Of a stretch of 64,000 bases of DNA, positions 8,833 to 18,130 are shown piece by piece. Below the pieces are notes generated by a model. The model was not told where the DNA came from. It searched no databases and saw only the letters and a list, made by a program, of their open reading frames with translations. Position numbers and translations under genes: made by a program. Where the stretch lies: positions 1,674,001 to 1,738,000 of the forward strand of contig NC_014364.1 of NCBI RefSeq assembly GCF_000143985.1, given 5' to 3'. The stretch comes from Sediminispirochaeta smaragdinae DSM 11293. Its GTDB lineage: Bacteria; Spirochaetota; Spirochaetia; DSM-16054; Sediminispirochaetaceae. How positions within the stretch are numbered: position 1 is the stretch's first letter; each line of letters begins with the position of its first letter.

Positions 8833-10257
8833 GTGATTCCAATGATGGCGATTTCGGAAAAGAGTACCGGAGTCGATCTTGCTACCTCATCCGGAGTCAA
8901 AGAGCTACGCTCTTCTATGGAAGAAGGGGCGAATTTCGGGAGCTATTTCGATCGTATTACTGCCGCAAAGGAAAAGGTGGAGGAAAAAAAGAAATCTGAA
9001 GCGGCACCTGTCGAAGCGAAAGTAAGCCAAAAGACGAAAGAACCGAAACGGGAAGAGAAGCCGAAGGAAATGTCCGAAGATAAGGGGACCGAAAAGCTCT
9101 CTTCAAAGCATAAAGGCGATGAAGCCGTCGAAGAAAGTAAGAAAAAGCGTTCTGAGAAGTCCGAAAAGAAAGACCCTTCCGGGGACCTCAAGGGGATAGG
9201 GCTTCATTTTCTTAAAGCGGATACCGATAAAAAGGCCCATGCCCCGGAAAAGAAGGATCTTTCCGACGCGGTGAAAAAAGCAGCTGACAATTCCTCAAAA
9301 GAAGGCAAAATGGCGCAGGAAAAGGCTGAACGTCTCCACCTCGCCCCGGAAAACGAAAAAGGCGCAAAGCTTCGAATCGTCGACCTTAGGGATCGTGGCG
9401 GCCAGCATGAGGTCATGGTGTCTGCGGATGCGACCTCGAGGAAAAAGCAGGGTGCTAAGGTGCTTGCAAAAAAGAATGCGGATCACAGCACCGGTATAAA
9501 GAGATCGGCACTTGTCCCCGAAAAAAAGGTGAAGGAACAGGCGAAAGGCGAAAAATCCTCTTCTGCTTTGGAAAAGCAAAAGAGTGCTTCTTCGACGAAA
9601 CCGGCAGCGCTTGTAAAAGAGAAAACGGAGGGGATAAAGGATCGTATGAACAGTATGGTCCATACATCCCATGATACGGCGGATGCCGGCAAGGCAGGCG
9701 ATACCCTATCGGCCAAGGGCGACGGCGGTGAACAGAATCAGGTTATGCATGTCCACCTATCTCCCCAGGGCGACGGGACGGCGAGGGGAGAAGCTCAAAG
9801 TGTCGAGCGTTCGGCTCAACTCCTTTCTTCGCGGTTACAGCAGGACCTTTCCGGAAAGATTGTAAAGCAGGCTTCTATCGTCGTGAAAAACGATAATGCC
9901 GGTGAGATTCGTCTCATTCTCCATCCTGAAAATCTCGGAAGGGTGAGGATTCGGCTTCAATTGGAAGATAACCATATAGCCGGGAGAATTTTTGTCGACA
10001 ATACAAGTGTACGGGACGCCTTTGAAGCAAGCCTTCGGCAGTTGGAACGAAACTTTGAAGCAAACGGTTTTGAATCGGCAAAGCTGAATGTTTTTGTCGG
10101 TGGCGACCAGGCTAGGGGCGATGCCTCTTCCGAACAAGCCCAAACGTCGGCTTTTCACGGAAACCGTTTTTCTGCGGTAGAGGCGATGGATGCGAACATA
10201 GCGTCGGCGGATCAATATAATGTCGGCGAAGAGAATTTGATAAACCTGGTCGTGTGA
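8833..10257 (+). CDS. fliK: FliK (FlbC/Tap1-like), hook-length control protein
   Basis: Exported molecular ruler that sets hook length and switches export specificity. 474 residues. The first ~330 residues are Lys/Glu-rich and probably disordered; the C-terminal Flg_hook domain (GEIRLILHPENLGRVRIRLQ, about residue 357 onward) is well conserved. The start is uncertain: GTG at 8833 lies four bases after GGAGG (8824-8828), while ATG at 8842 lies 13 bases after it. It sits directly before flgD and flgE, as expected. Confidence 0.88.
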   Translation: MIPMMAISEKSTGVDLATSSGVKELRSSMEEGANFGSYFDRITAAKEKVEEKKKSEAAPVEAKVSQKTKEPKREEKPKEMSEDKGTEKLSSKHKGDEAVEESKKKRSEKSEKKDPSGDLKGIGLHFLKADTDKKAHAPEKKDLSDAVKKAADNSSKEGKMAQEKAERLHLAPENEKGAKLRIVDLRDRGGQHEVMVSADATSRKKQGAKVLAKKNADHSTGIKRSALVPEKKVKEQAKGEKSSSALEKQKSASSTKPAALVKEKTEGIKDRMNSMVHTSHDTADAGKAGDTLSAKGDGGEQNQVMHVHLSPQGDGTARGEAQSVERSAQLLSSRLQQDLSGKIVKQASIVVKNDNAGEIRLILHPENLGRVRIRLQLEDNHIAGRIFVDNTSVRDAFEASLRQLERNFEANGFESAKLNVFVGGDQARGDASSEQAQTSAFHGNRFSAVEAMDANIASADQYNVGEENLINLVV

Positions 10258-10275
10258 CCGGGAGGAGGAAGGTTG

Positions 10276-10725
10276 ATGGATTTTAGCACGGTCATGTCGG
10301 GACAGGACCAGCTGAAGGTGCAGATGCAGGTTGATTCCCTGAATAAAACCCTTGCGGAAGGGAAGGGGCTCAATCAGTCTCTGGGCAAAGATGATTTTCT
10401 CAAACTTTTGCTTACACAGCTTCAGTATCAGGACCCGACCAAGCCGATGGAAGACAAGGAGTTTATTGCTCAGATGGCTCAGTTTTCCTCCCTTGAGCAG
10501 ATGAATAACCTTTCCCAGCAGTTCGTTTCCGTCAAAAATACCTTGGGACGAAATGCCGCCTATGACCTGATTGGCAGGCAGGTTGATATCCTTCAGGGTG
10601 ATCAGAAAATTCACGGGACCGTGGAGGCTGTTTCGGGTAAAGACTATCCCCAACTGCTGGTGAACGGGACCTATTATGACTACGACTCGGTTGAAACAGT
10701 GAGCAACAAGGAGGCTTCCAGATGA
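10276..10725 (+). CDS. flgD: FlgD, hook capping/scaffold protein
   Basis: Scaffold for hook assembly. About 149 residues, shorter than enterobacterial FlgD but usual for spirochetes. The N-terminal motif [20 protein letters not shown] is diagnostic. A GGAGGAGGAAGG stretch at 10261-10272 precedes both a TTG (10273) and the chosen ATG (10276). Its stop overlaps the flgE start, indicating coupled translation of scaffold and hook subunit. Confidence 0.95.
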   Translation: MDFSTVMSGQDQLKVQMQVDSLNKTLAEGKGLNQSLGKDDFLKLLLTQLQYQDPTKPMEDKEFIAQMAQFSSLEQMNNLSQQFVSVKNTLGRNAAYDLIGRQVDILQGDQKIHGTVEAVSGKDYPQLLVNGTYYDYDSVETVSNKEASR

Positions 10726-12107
10726 TGCGATCACTTTATGCCGGTGTTTCCGGCCTGCAGAACCATCAGACCAGGATGGACGTCATCGGAAATAATATAT
10801 CGAATGTAAATACCGTTGGTTTTAAAAAGGGACGGGTCAACTTTCAGGATCTTTTGAGTCAGACCATGTCCGGGGCAGCCAGACCTACCGACGAGGTAGG
10901 CGGTGTCAACCCGAAGCAGGTTGGTCTGGGTATGAATGTGGCTTCCATCGATACGGTCCACACCCAGGGTTCTCTTCAGACCACCGGTATCATGACCGAT
11001 ATCGCCATTCAGGGTGACGGCTTTTTTATTGAACGTTCCGGCGATAAAGAGTTCTACACCAGGGCCGGAGCCTTCGGTCTTGATGAAAACGGTACGCTGG
11101 TCAATCCCTCAAACGGACTGAGGGTTCAGGGCTGGATGGCACAGGATGTCGATGGACGGACCTTCATAAATACCGCTACCGATGTAGAAGACCTTGTTAT
11201 TCCTGTAGGGAGCAAGGACCCCGCACGCGCCACCGGTGAGGTCGATCTCGCTTGTAACTTGGATAAGCGTACTCCCCTGATTCCTGCTGGTGCCGGAGAT
11301 GCGGATGTTGCCGAAGGTACTTGGAGCATCGACAAGACCATCTACGACAGTTTCGGAGAAGAGCATGTTCTTCGTATTAATTTTACCCGTGTAGCGGGTA
11401 CGGAAAACCAGTGGCAGGGCTCTGTTACCGTTGACCCCGATGCCGAAGCACCAACCAACACCCTGGTGGACATTGGCGAAGCCAACAACGATACCAACAC
11501 CTTTGTGGTGGAGTTTGATAATCTCGGAACCCTCCAGGCCGCCGTCGACGGTCAGGGCGACAGAATCGATAACGGAACCCTCCAGGTGAATGTTGCCTTC
11601 GATGTTGCCGGAGCAACGCCCGAGGCCGGGGCTCCGGTTCGTCAGGACATGGTTCTCAATCTTGGAGATGTAGGAAGCGTCGTTGACACCATCACTCAGT
11701 TCGCCGAAAAAAGTTCGACCAAGGCCTTTAAACAGGATGGTTACGGCATGGGCTATCTTGAAAGTTTCAAGATCGATCAGAGTGGTGTCATTACCGGGGT
11801 TTACTCCAACGGTGCGAACAGGACCTTGGGACAGGTAGCCCTCGCAAGTTTTACCAATCCCGGGGGACTGGAAAAGGCTGGCGAGAGCACCTTCGTTGTG
11901 TCGAATAACTCGGGAGAGGCGCGTATTGGAGAATCAGGCGTGGCAGGAAAAGGTAAGCTGATTGCGGGAGCCCTTGAGATGAGCAACGTCGACCTTGCTG
12001 AACAGTTTACCGATATGATCGTGACTCAGCGTGGTTTTCAGGCAAACAGCAGAACCATCACCACCAGCGATCAGATGCTTCAGGAGCTTCTGACGCTCAA
12101 ACGTTAA
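10722..12107 (+). CDS. flgE: FlgE, flagellar hook protein
   Basis: Hook subunit, 461 residues. The N-terminal rod/hook signature ([18 protein letters not shown], residues 21-38) and the C-terminal segment [20 protein letters not shown] are conserved. Counting from the first ATG, Lys165 (in PVGSKDP) and Cys178 (in [10 protein letters not shown]) fall exactly at the numbers reported for the lysinoalanine cross-link between hook subunits of Treponema denticola. The start at 10722 overlaps the flgD stop; a second ATG follows at 10725. flbD comes next, after 31 bases. Confidence 0.97.
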   Translation: MMRSLYAGVSGLQNHQTRMDVIGNNISNVNTVGFKKGRVNFQDLLSQTMSGAARPTDEVGGVNPKQVGLGMNVASIDTVHTQGSLQTTGIMTDIAIQGDGFFIERSGDKEFYTRAGAFGLDENGTLVNPSNGLRVQGWMAQDVDGRTFINTATDVEDLVIPVGSKDPARATGEVDLACNLDKRTPLIPAGAGDADVAEGTWSIDKTIYDSFGEEHVLRINFTRVAGTENQWQGSVTVDPDAEAPTNTLVDIGEANNDTNTFVVEFDNLGTLQAAVDGQGDRIDNGTLQVNVAFDVAGATPEAGAPVRQDMVLNLGDVGSVVDTITQFAEKSSTKAFKQDGYGMGYLESFKIDQSGVITGVYSNGANRTLGQVALASFTNPGGLEKAGESTFVVSNNSGEARIGESGVAGKGKLIAGALEMSNVDLAEQFTDMIVTQRGFQANSRTITTSDQMLQELLTLKR

Positions 12108-12138
12108 TAGGGATACTTATGAATAGGAGCCGATCTGC

Positions 12139-12336
12139 ATGATCAAGGTGACCCAGCTGAACGGAAAAGAGTTTTTTGTTAACCCTCATCAGATAGAGTC
12201 GATGGAAGCGGTACCCGACACGGTGCTGACCATGCTTTCGGGAAAACGTCTGATCCTTCGTGAAACTGCAGATGTCGTCATTGATCGAATCGTCGAATAC
12301 CGGCGACTCATCGGCTCCTTTGGCAACGAGGAGTAG
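12139..12336 (+). CDS. flbD: FlbD family small protein
   Basis: 65-residue protein of the FlbD (swarming motility) family. It begins MIKVTQLNGKEFFVNPHQIE and contains the conserved VLTMLSGKRLILRE segment. AGGAG lies 9-13 bases upstream of the ATG. Position between flgE and motA (3-base gap) is the same in Borrelia and Treponema. Its biochemical role is not established. Confidence 0.9.
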   Translation: MIKVTQLNGKEFFVNPHQIESMEAVPDTVLTMLSGKRLILRETADVVIDRIVEYRRLIGSFGNEE

Positions 12337-12339
12337 GGA

Positions 12340-13122
12340 ATGGATATAGCTACAATAGGCGGATTGATCCTCGGCGTGGCAATGGTCGCCATGGGAATCA
12401 TCATCGGCGGCGTTGGTGTGGGCATCTACATTGATATTCCTTCTATTTTGATCGTCCTTGGCGGTTCCTTTGCCGGTTTGATGGTTTCTAACCCCCTCCC
12501 CAGGATCCTCGGAGTCATGAAGTATGTCCGTCATGCCATTCAAGTCCCCAACTACGAGGTCGAGAAGACAATCACCACCCTGGTAAACTTTTCGGAGCGG
12601 GCACGCCGTGAGGGGTTGCTTGCCTTGGAAGATGATATCGAAGAGGTGGAGGATGAGTTTCTCAAAAACGGTATACAGTTGGTGGTCGACGGAACAGACC
12701 CCGAGCTGATAAAGTCAATCCTCTACAACGATGTGGGGCAGCTGGAGGAGCGCCACGCAGTCGGTATCAAGATATTTGATGACTGGGGTGCCCTGACTCC
12801 CGCCTTCGGAATGATCGGAACCCTGATCGGGCTTATCGCCATGCTTGCCAACCTCGACGATCCTGACGCTATCGGTTCCGGTATGGCGACTGCCCTTATC
12901 ACCACCCTGTATGGTTCGTTTCTGGCCAACCTCCTGTTCATTCCCTTTAAGAATAAGCTCGAAGACAGAGACAGGGCGGAACGACTGAGCAGGGACATCA
13001 TGATCGAGGGGATTCTCTCCATACAAGCAGGAGATAACCCCAATATTCTCAAGTACAAATTGATCTCCTTCCTCGAGCCGGCAAAGAGAAAAGAGATGCT
13101 TGACGTGATGATGCAGGAGTAA
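12340..13122 (+). CDS. motA: MotA, flagellar stator protein
   Basis: Inner-membrane stator subunit that forms the proton or ion channel with MotB. 260 residues with four predicted membrane segments: two near the N terminus and two at about residues 145-215. The conserved DWGALTPAFGMIGTLIGLI segment holds the proline and loop typical of MotA. Followed at 11 bases by motB, forming the usual pair. Confidence 0.97.
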   Translation: MDIATIGGLILGVAMVAMGIIIGGVGVGIYIDIPSILIVLGGSFAGLMVSNPLPRILGVMKYVRHAIQVPNYEVEKTITTLVNFSERARREGLLALEDDIEEVEDEFLKNGIQLVVDGTDPELIKSILYNDVGQLEERHAVGIKIFDDWGALTPAFGMIGTLIGLIAMLANLDDPDAIGSGMATALITTLYGSFLANLLFIPFKNKLEDRDRAERLSRDIMIEGILSIQAGDNPNILKYKLISFLEPAKRKEMLDVMMQE

Positions 13123-13133
13123 CGGGGTATACT

Positions 13134-13862
13134 ATGGCAGATGGCCCGAAAAAAAAGAAGAAGAAATGTCCCACAGGTTCTCCGGCATGGATGAACACCT
13201 ATGGGGACATGGTGACGCTTCTTCTTACGTTTTTCGTCATGCTTTACACTACCTCGACTCCGGACGATTCAAAGATGAATTTGATCCTGGCAGCCTTCAG
13301 CGGCCTGGGAATGTATACCGGCGGTCAGACCCTCCAGGAGGGAAAGCTGGCCGAACTCGGAAACATGATCATGTCTCTTCCCTCGACCAATCGTGGGCGT
13401 GCTCTGGACGAGGCGAGGCGCAAGGCGATAAGTCAGTTTGAGCCGGAGATCAAAAGCCAGAAGGTCCGGGTACAACAGGATGAGCGGGGATTGATCATAA
13501 CCCTTGCCTCCGACGCTTTTTTTAAACCGGCCAGTGCCGAGGTTCAGATCGAGGAGAGCCGCGAGACCCTTCAGAAGCTTTCGGCTCTGCTGCGATCCAT
13601 GCCCGGCAGGAAGTTCAGAATAGAGGGGCATACCGATTCGACCCCTACCGACCCCACCGGTCCATGGCCGACCAATTGGGAGCTTTCGACGGATCGGGCA
13701 ACCAATGTTCTGCACTATTTAGTCGATTTCGGTGTAACCGAGAATCAGTTTCAGGTGGCGGGGTTCGCAGATACGGTCCCCCTCGCTTCAGAGTCTACCG
13801 AGGAAGGAAAGGCCTATAATCGGAGGGTAGATATCATTATACTCTCCGATGGACACCTTTGA
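13134..13862 (+). CDS. motB: MotB, stator peptidoglycan anchor
   Basis: Partner of MotA that carries the ion-conducting aspartate and anchors the stator to peptidoglycan. 242 residues. After a Lys-rich start, the single membrane helix contains YGDMVTLLLTFFVMLY; Asp25 is the predicted ion-binding residue. The OmpA/MotB domain covers roughly residues 130-240 with the FRIEGHTDSTP motif. The gap to fliL (over 80 bases) is the largest within the first half of the operon. Confidence 0.97.
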   Translation: MADGPKKKKKKCPTGSPAWMNTYGDMVTLLLTFFVMLYTTSTPDDSKMNLILAAFSGLGMYTGGQTLQEGKLAELGNMIMSLPSTNRGRALDEARRKAISQFEPEIKSQKVRVQQDERGLIITLASDAFFKPASAEVQIEESRETLQKLSALLRSMPGRKFRIEGHTDSTPTDPTGPWPTNWELSTDRATNVLHYLVDFGVTENQFQVAGFADTVPLASESTEEGKAYNRRVDIIILSDGHL

Positions 13863-13913
13863 TCCTTCCGAGGATATAAGTTGGTGAAAGCGGGGTTTGC
13901 AATAATCCCGCTT
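13862..13913 (+). other. two small hairpins in the motB-fliL gap
   Basis: ATCCT/AGGAT with the tetraloop TCCG (13862-13875) and AAGCGGG/CCCGCTT (13888-13894 and 13907-13913) can each fold. Neither is followed by a T tract, so they are not clear terminators; mRNA processing or pausing is possible. Confidence 0.25.
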
Positions 13914-13954
13914 CTCTGGTAAAATTTTCCTGATATGAGCTTCAGGAGCGTGTG

Positions 13955-14500
13955 ATGGGCGATGAAGAAGTATTTGTCGATGAAGAAATAGGCGGCGGCG
14001 ATGCCGGAGGCGGTGGAAAGCCGGGCTTTGTTCCCGCAGCTATTCTCAAGATTCTCAAATGGGTGGCCCTCGGGCTTGCAGCCATCATCTTTATCGTAAC
14101 CGTTGTGTTCATTACCGTCAGCGTCATGACCAAGGGGCCGAAGGCCGAGGCCTATCCATCCCCCTCCGAGGCGTACCAGCAGGTTCAGCCGATTTTACAG
14201 TGGTACGACGTTGGTGAAATTCGTACCCGAACAAGCGATGAAAATCCTGCGACGGTTATTGTCTCCATCAAGCTTGGCTATGACATGGACAATAAAAACG
14301 CTCAGAACGAGATCAACCAGCGCCGCGAGCAGATTGTGGATCAGACACGTTACTTTTTTTCCAGGAAGCTGGAAGCGGAGTTGAACGCCAACTACGAGCC
14401 GCAGCTGAAGAACGAATTGAAAGAGATGATCAACAAGATGATGGATAAACCCTATGTGAAGGATGTGGTGTTCCTCTCCTTCAATGTCATGGAGTTTTAG
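13955..14500 (+). CDS. fliL: FliL, stator-associated membrane protein
   Basis: Single-pass inner-membrane protein that rings the stator. About 181 residues: a short acidic, glycine-rich cytoplasmic N terminus, one membrane helix (ILKWVALGLAAIIFIVTVVF, near residues 30-50) and a periplasmic FliL domain. ATG at 13955 has AGGAG at 13944-13948; a GTG lies three bases upstream. Between motB and fliM, as in other spirochete operons. Confidence 0.92.
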   Translation: MGDEEVFVDEEIGGGDAGGGGKPGFVPAAILKILKWVALGLAAIIFIVTVVFITVSVMTKGPKAEAYPSPSEAYQQVQPILQWYDVGEIRTRTSDENPATVIVSIKLGYDMDNKNAQNEINQRREQIVDQTRYFFSRKLEAELNANYEPQLKNELKEMINKMMDKPYVKDVVFLSFNVMEF

Positions 14501-14509
14501 GAAGGGCGA

Positions 14510-15535
14510 ATGAACGAGGTTCTCTCCCAGGACGAAATTGATCAGCTGCTCACCGCTATCTCAAGCGGAGAGATTGAGACCGAATCGGTTACTCAGGTTC
14601 AGGATCAGCGTAAGATCAAGATCTACGATTTCAAACGTCCTGATAAATTTTCCAAGGAGCAGATCCGTACGGTCTCCATCATGCACGAGACCTTTGCCCG
14701 TTTGACTACTACTGCGCTTTCGGCCCAGCTTCGAAGTATGGTCCATGTCCACGTTGCTTCGGTAGATCAGCTTACCTACGAGGAGTTTATTCGTTCCATC
14801 CCAAACCCGACTACCCTCGGGATTATCAATATGGACCCGTTGAAGGGGTCGGCGGTGCTGGAGATCGATCCTGCAATCACCTTTTCGGTGATCGACCGTC
14901 TCATGGGCGGCCAGGGTGAAGGAAGCAAGGTGAATCGTGATCTTACCGATATCGAGCAGACGGTAATGGAGGGGATCATTGTTCGGATACTGGGAAACCT
15001 GCGGGAAGCGTGGAGTCAGGTGATCGACCTCCGTCCCCGTCTGGGACAAATCGAAACGAATCCGCAGTTTGCCCAGATCGTGCCGCCTACGGAGATGGTT
15101 GTCCTGGTTACCCTTGAGACGAAGGTGGGTGAGGTGGAAGGTATGATGAACTTCTGTATTCCCTACCTGACCATTGAGCCGATCATTTCGAAACTGTCGG
15201 CCCAGTATATGTACTCTTCGGTTCGCAGTGGCGCCACCACCGAGAACCTCAATATATTAAAAGATCGCCTTTCGACCGTGGCCATTCCGGTGGTCGCCGA
15301 GATCGGCGAGATGAATCTTACCGTACGGGATGTCTTGAGCCTTCGGGCGGGAGATGTCATCCGGCTGCCGGATGTACGGGTAGGGGATCCGATGACCATC
15401 AAAATCGGAAACCGAAAGAAGTTCGAGTGCCGCCCCGGTCTTGTCGGGAACAAGGTTGCGGTACAGATAGTGCACAGACTCGAGGAACTCGGTAAGGAAG
15501 AGTTCGAAGAGCTTGTAGCCGAGGAAGGGGAATAG
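14510..15535 (+). CDS. fliM: FliM, C-ring switch protein
   Basis: Switch protein that binds CheY-P and reverses the motor. 341 residues. The N-terminal VLSQDEIDQLLTAIS is the CheY-P docking peptide; the CheC-like middle domain and the C-terminal SpoA domain follow. The conserved MGG of the middle domain is seen at VIDRLMGGQGEG. One base separates its stop from the fliY start. Confidence 0.97.
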   Translation: MNEVLSQDEIDQLLTAISSGEIETESVTQVQDQRKIKIYDFKRPDKFSKEQIRTVSIMHETFARLTTTALSAQLRSMVHVHVASVDQLTYEEFIRSIPNPTTLGIINMDPLKGSAVLEIDPAITFSVIDRLMGGQGEGSKVNRDLTDIEQTVMEGIIVRILGNLREAWSQVIDLRPRLGQIETNPQFAQIVPPTEMVVLVTLETKVGEVEGMMNFCIPYLTIEPIISKLSAQYMYSSVRSGATTENLNILKDRLSTVAIPVVAEIGEMNLTVRDVLSLRAGDVIRLPDVRVGDPMTIKIGNRKKFECRPGLVGNKVAVQIVHRLEELGKEEFEELVAEEGE

Positions 15536-15536
15536 C

Positions 15537-16664
15537 ATGAGCGACGGCTCTCTCTCACAAGACGAAATTGATGCTCTGCTTCAGGGCGGAGGAATGGACT
15601 TCGGTGCTGCGGACAGCGGGGCCGATCAGGGGCTTTCGCCTCAGGAGAGGAACCGCTTTGCGGAATTGCTTGGCGGAATCGTAGGCCCCCAGGCCTCTAA
15701 TCTCTCGGGAATGATCGATGAGAATGTCGATCTTAAGGCCCCGACGGTAGAGGTACTCTCTCCCGGCGAGGCGGGCTCCGGTCTTCCTGATCGGCTTGTC
15801 GAGATCAAAATCGATTATAGCGACGGTATTTCCGGGGAGCATTCCTATCTCATTCCGGAGGATATTGCCGTTCAGATAGCCGGGAAGATGATGGGTCAGG
15901 AGGGGGTCGAACTCAATGAGGCGGCCCTGTCGGCTATTGAGGAGGCTGGTAACACCCTTGCCGGTTCCGCGGCTACGGTGATCGGGGATTCCATCGGTAA
16001 AACCGTGATGAATGCTCCCGGTGATACCAAGCTGATTGATTCGTCCGATATTCGCGTTCCTGCAGGTTCTTCGCTGGTTCGTGCCAGCTATCCTCTGGTT
16101 ATCGACGATACACCGCCCAGTTATCTCTACGAGATTTTTTCCATTGGTGCCGTACAGGAAATCCTCGGTGCATCGGCCGGGCCTGCTCAGTCGGCAAATG
16201 CCGGCATGAATATGAACCAGCAGCCGCAGGTTCAGGGCGGAGCCCCTGGAGCCATGGGTGGTACAAACATGGGGAATATGGGTATGAATAATATGGGCAT
16301 GGGCGCCATGCCCGGTTACGGAGGCGGTCAGGGAATGTACAACCAGGCCAATGTGCAGCCTGTGCAGTTTCCTCCGCTGAATCCCCAGATGGTAAGTGGC
16401 GAACAGGGTAATATCGGTTTGCTGATGGATGTTTACATGGAGATGACCGTTGAGTTGGGAAGGACAAAACGGCTCATCAAAGACATCCTGGGGATGGGAG
16501 AGGGAACCATCATCGAACTTGATAAGCTTGCCGGTGAACCGGTAGATATATTGGTAAATCATAAGTTAATCGCCAAGGGAGAGGTCGTCGTTATCGACGA
16601 AAACTTCGGCGTTCGTGTTACGGAGATCGTTTCGCCCATGGATAGGGTGGAGGGGTTTTCGTGA
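15537..16664 (+). CDS. fliY: FliY, FliN-type switch protein with CheC-like phosphatase domain
   Basis: C-ring component combining a second CheY-P docking peptide (LSQDEIDALL, residues 6-15), a CheC-like domain (about 35-215), a Gly/Met/Asn-rich linker (about 215-280) and a C-terminal SpoA/FliN domain (about 290-370). The CheC domain contains an intact phosphatase motif Ser132-x3-Glu136-x2-Asn139-x21-Pro161. A second, earlier copy (around Glu43) has Gly where Asn is expected and so looks inactive. 375 residues, far longer than the Borrelia FliN. CheY-P phosphatase activity is inferred. Confidence 0.93.
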   Translation: MSDGSLSQDEIDALLQGGGMDFGAADSGADQGLSPQERNRFAELLGGIVGPQASNLSGMIDENVDLKAPTVEVLSPGEAGSGLPDRLVEIKIDYSDGISGEHSYLIPEDIAVQIAGKMMGQEGVELNEAALSAIEEAGNTLAGSAATVIGDSIGKTVMNAPGDTKLIDSSDIRVPAGSSLVRASYPLVIDDTPPSYLYEIFSIGAVQEILGASAGPAQSANAGMNMNQQPQVQGGAPGAMGGTNMGNMGMNNMGMGAMPGYGGGQGMYNQANVQPVQFPPLNPQMVSGEQGNIGLLMDVYMEMTVELGRTKRLIKDILGMGEGTIIELDKLAGEPVDILVNHKLIAKGEVVVIDENFGVRVTEIVSPMDRVEGFS

Positions 16665-16684
16665 TGCGTTAGATTCATCGATAA

Positions 16685-16711
16685 GCCGCATCGAACGGGG
16701 AACGATGCGGC
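16685..16711 (+). other. perfect 9-bp hairpin between fliY and fliO
   Basis: GCCGCATCG (16685-16693) pairs with CGATGCGGC (16703-16711) around a 9-base loop. It lies in the 64-base gap and ends before the fliO ribosome binding site (GGGAGGGG). There is no T tract, so a role in mRNA processing or in balancing switch versus export gene expression is more likely than termination. Confidence 0.45.
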
Positions 16712-16728
16712 AAACGGGAGGGGAATAG

Positions 16729-17340
16729 ATGAATTGGACACTCAAAGGGGTGGTCCTGGCTCTTATCTTTTGTACAGCCATGATAGCGCCCTTTACTCTT
16801 TTTTCTCAGGAATCGGAAGATACCCAGCCGCTAAGTGTACAGGAAAATGGGCCAGTCGACGAACAGGATTTGGTTGTCAACGATGCCCAGCAGCCGTCCG
16901 TTCAGCTTGAAAGTGAGCTGACGACCTTCTCAGGCTGGGATTTCCTTCGGATGGTGCTGGTCCTTGTCGCCGTCATAGCCGTTATCTATGCTCTTTTTCT
17001 CTTTCTCAAGCGAATCGGTCATCCGAAGAGCGGGGGCGGAGATTTGATTACCCTCTTTGCAAGCCAGCCACTTTCCGGCAGCCGTGCACTTTACCTTGTC
17101 GGTGTCGGAAACGAGGTCTTTCTCATCGGTTCCGCCGATGGCGGTGTGAGCCTCGTTTCCAAGGTGGAAGATAAAGAGACCCTCGATCGCATAGCCCTTG
17201 TCGAATCCACTCAGAAAGTAGGTGGGAAGAGCTTTACCGGTACCTTTCGTTCGATTTTCGGTGATGCAGCCCGGGGAAGCGGTGGTGATTCCGGGGTCCA
17301 TTTTCTTCAAAAACAGCGGGACCGGTTGAAGAAGCTATGA
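16729..17340 (+). CDS. fliO: FliO/FliZ-like export gate assembly protein
   Basis: Membrane protein that helps assemble the FliPQR core. 203 residues with an N-terminal signal-like helix (about residues 7-26), a second helix near residues 68-88 (FLRMVLVLVAVIAVIYALFL) and a cytoplasmic domain containing PLSGSRALYLVGVGNEVFLI, which is the FliO core. Named fliZ in Borrelia. The stop overlaps the fliP start. Confidence 0.9.
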   Translation: MNWTLKGVVLALIFCTAMIAPFTLFSQESEDTQPLSVQENGPVDEQDLVVNDAQQPSVQLESELTTFSGWDFLRMVLVLVAVIAVIYALFLFLKRIGHPKSGGGDLITLFASQPLSGSRALYLVGVGNEVFLIGSADGGVSLVSKVEDKETLDRIALVESTQKVGGKSFTGTFRSIFGDAARGSGGDSGVHFLQKQRDRLKKL

Positions 17341-18119
17341 AAAAGCGCATAACGGTTATTCTTCTATTTTTACTTTTCGTTGTGGGCGGTAGCTCCTTTG
17401 CACAAGAGCGACCTACCGAACGGAGCGACAACGGTATTACCGTTCCCTTTATCGATCTCACGGTTCGTGAACCACAGAGTAATCAGGAGGTTGCCCTCTC
17501 GATACAGCTTCTGCTTTTTCTTGCGGTTATTACCCTTTCCCCTTCGATCATCATTCTTACCACCTGCTTTCTTCGCATTGCCATTGTCTTCGATTTTATA
17601 AAGCGAAGCCTCTCTCTTCAGCAGGTGCCTCCCAATCAGGTAATGATGGGGGTGGCGATTTTCCTGACGATTTTCATCATGTGGCCGACGGGAGAACAGA
17701 TATATCAAAACTCCTTCCGTCCTTTTGCCGATGGCGAGATCGGCATCCAGGAGATGTACGATGAGGCTGCTGCGCCTTTGCGACTCTTTATGTATCGCCA
17801 GATGGACGGCGATCATGAGAATATTCAGCTTTTTATGCGTATGAGGGGATTAGGAAAACCGGAAAATTTTTCCCAGGTTCCCACCTACGTTCTTATTCCC
17901 AGCTTTGTGCTTCATGAACTAACCGTAGCCTTTAAGATCGGCATATTGCTGTTTGTTCCGTTTATCATCATCGATATGGTGGTTGCCTCTACCCTTATGT
18001 CCATGGGCATGATTATGTTGCCGCCGGTCATGATTTCTTTACCGTTTAAGTTGATCCTTTTCGTCCTTGTCGACGGATGGGATCTTATTACACAGCAATT
18101 GATTCTCAGTTTTAAATAG
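17337..18119 (+). CDS. fliP: FliP, export gate protein
   Basis: Core channel subunit of the flagellar type III export gate. 260 residues, with a predicted cleavable signal peptide (MKKRITVILLFLLFVVGGSS) typical of FliP and four further membrane segments. FLRIAIVFDFIKRSLSLQQ and PPNQVMMGVAIFLTIFIMWP are conserved FliP stretches. The start overlaps fliO by four bases. Confidence 0.97.
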   Translation: MKKRITVILLFLLFVVGGSSFAQERPTERSDNGITVPFIDLTVREPQSNQEVALSIQLLLFLAVITLSPSIIILTTCFLRIAIVFDFIKRSLSLQQVPPNQVMMGVAIFLTIFIMWPTGEQIYQNSFRPFADGEIGIQEMYDEAAAPLRLFMYRQMDGDHENIQLFMRMRGLGKPENFSQVPTYVLIPSFVLHELTVAFKIGILLFVPFIIIDMVVASTLMSMGMIMLPPVMISLPFKLILFVLVDGWDLITQQLILSFK

Positions 18120-18130
18120 GGAGGTAAAAG

